Origin: Candidatus Zymogenaceae bacterium
GTDB taxonomy: Bacteria; Desulfobacterota; Zymogenia; Zymogenales; Zymogenaceae
NCBI GenBank assembly: GCA_016931225.1
Contig: JAFGFE010000024.1
Coordinates: forward strand, 1 to 62,601
DNA: 62,601 bases
Direction of reading: 5' to 3'
Positions 62,521-62,601 of the stretch are shown piece by piece. The translations under genes were made by a program, and so were the position numbers. Position 1 is the first letter of the stretch, and the number at the start of each line of letters is the position of its first letter. The notes under the pieces are model-generated. The model made no database searches, was not told the DNA's origin, and saw nothing but the letters and a program-made list of their open reading frames with translations.

Positions 62521-62601
62521 TGCGGTAGTCACGAGTTGTGTTGACAGTTTGCCTTCCTGCAAGACGGTTCTACTATACTACGCTACGCTTTCCTCGGCTA
62601 C
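62521..62601. repeat. Right terminal inverted repeat, 81 bp
   Basis: Exact reverse complement of bases 4-84. The window stops inside or at the end of it. Confidence 0.9.

Overview
The window is a GC-rich contig-like segment from an anaerobic, free-living Gram-negative bacterium. Supporting evidence: TolC/RND tripartite efflux genes and Tat-dependent periplasmic redox proteins (outer membrane), rubrerythrin, an [FeFe] hydrogenase, and a folate C1 set (formate-THF ligase, FolD, a MetF-MetV type reductase) of the sort seen in Wood-Ljungdahl or syntrophic organisms. The mix suggests an uncultured Desulfobacterota-like (deltaproteobacterial) lineage. This is inference; there is no rRNA or other marker that settles taxonomy.

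Layout. 1-8 kb: an AT-rich DUF4238 gene beside the left end, rubrerythrin, MscS channel, an M23-like protein lacking one active-site His, a PP2C-like phosphatase, a large 13-residue-repeat membrane protein and a Cache-domain protein. 8-16 kb: two small genes, then a minus-strand run of standalone GlmU acetyltransferase, GlmS, KtrB, KtrA and PcrA/UvrD helicase. 17-23 kb: a periplasmic [FeFe] hydrogenase (HydA, Tat-exported HydB, cytochrome b), divergent from aspA-hydF. 23-28 kb: two tandem TPR paralogues, a lipoprotein, a J-domain protein and alanine dehydrogenase. 29-35 kb: an enolase-superfamily enzyme, two crotonases and a glycan group (GNAT, polysaccharide deacetylase, GH57). 35-42 kb: C1/serine genes (metF-metV, fhs, folD, serA). 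42-46 kb: GNAT, radical SAM, TPR-like protein and ClC antiporter. 46-54 kb: RND pump, adaptor, TolC, MFS transporter and TetR regulator. 54-58 kb: TPR protein, 50-residue small protein, Tat DUF362 protein and a NapH/NapG-like polyferredoxin. 58-62.3 kb: an inserted segment (AraC regulator, two aldo/keto reductases, tautomerase) bounded by the polyferredoxin 3' end and a decayed second copy of that same 3' end.

The strongest candidates for undescribed biology are two. First, a family of intergenic repeats confined to about 15.4-27.9 kb. They carry hairpins whose two arms change together (covariation), sit against gene 3' ends, and in one case form the last dozen codons of hydF. Second, the 58.0-62.3 kb insertion, whose left edge is a multi-hairpin sequence with no protein and whose two operons share a 37-bp hairpin-bearing leader element. 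The window ends are perfect 81-bp inverted repeats of each other, which is either a real repeat or an assembly-graph boundary. No CRISPR array, tRNA, rRNA, integrase or complete insertion sequence was seen.
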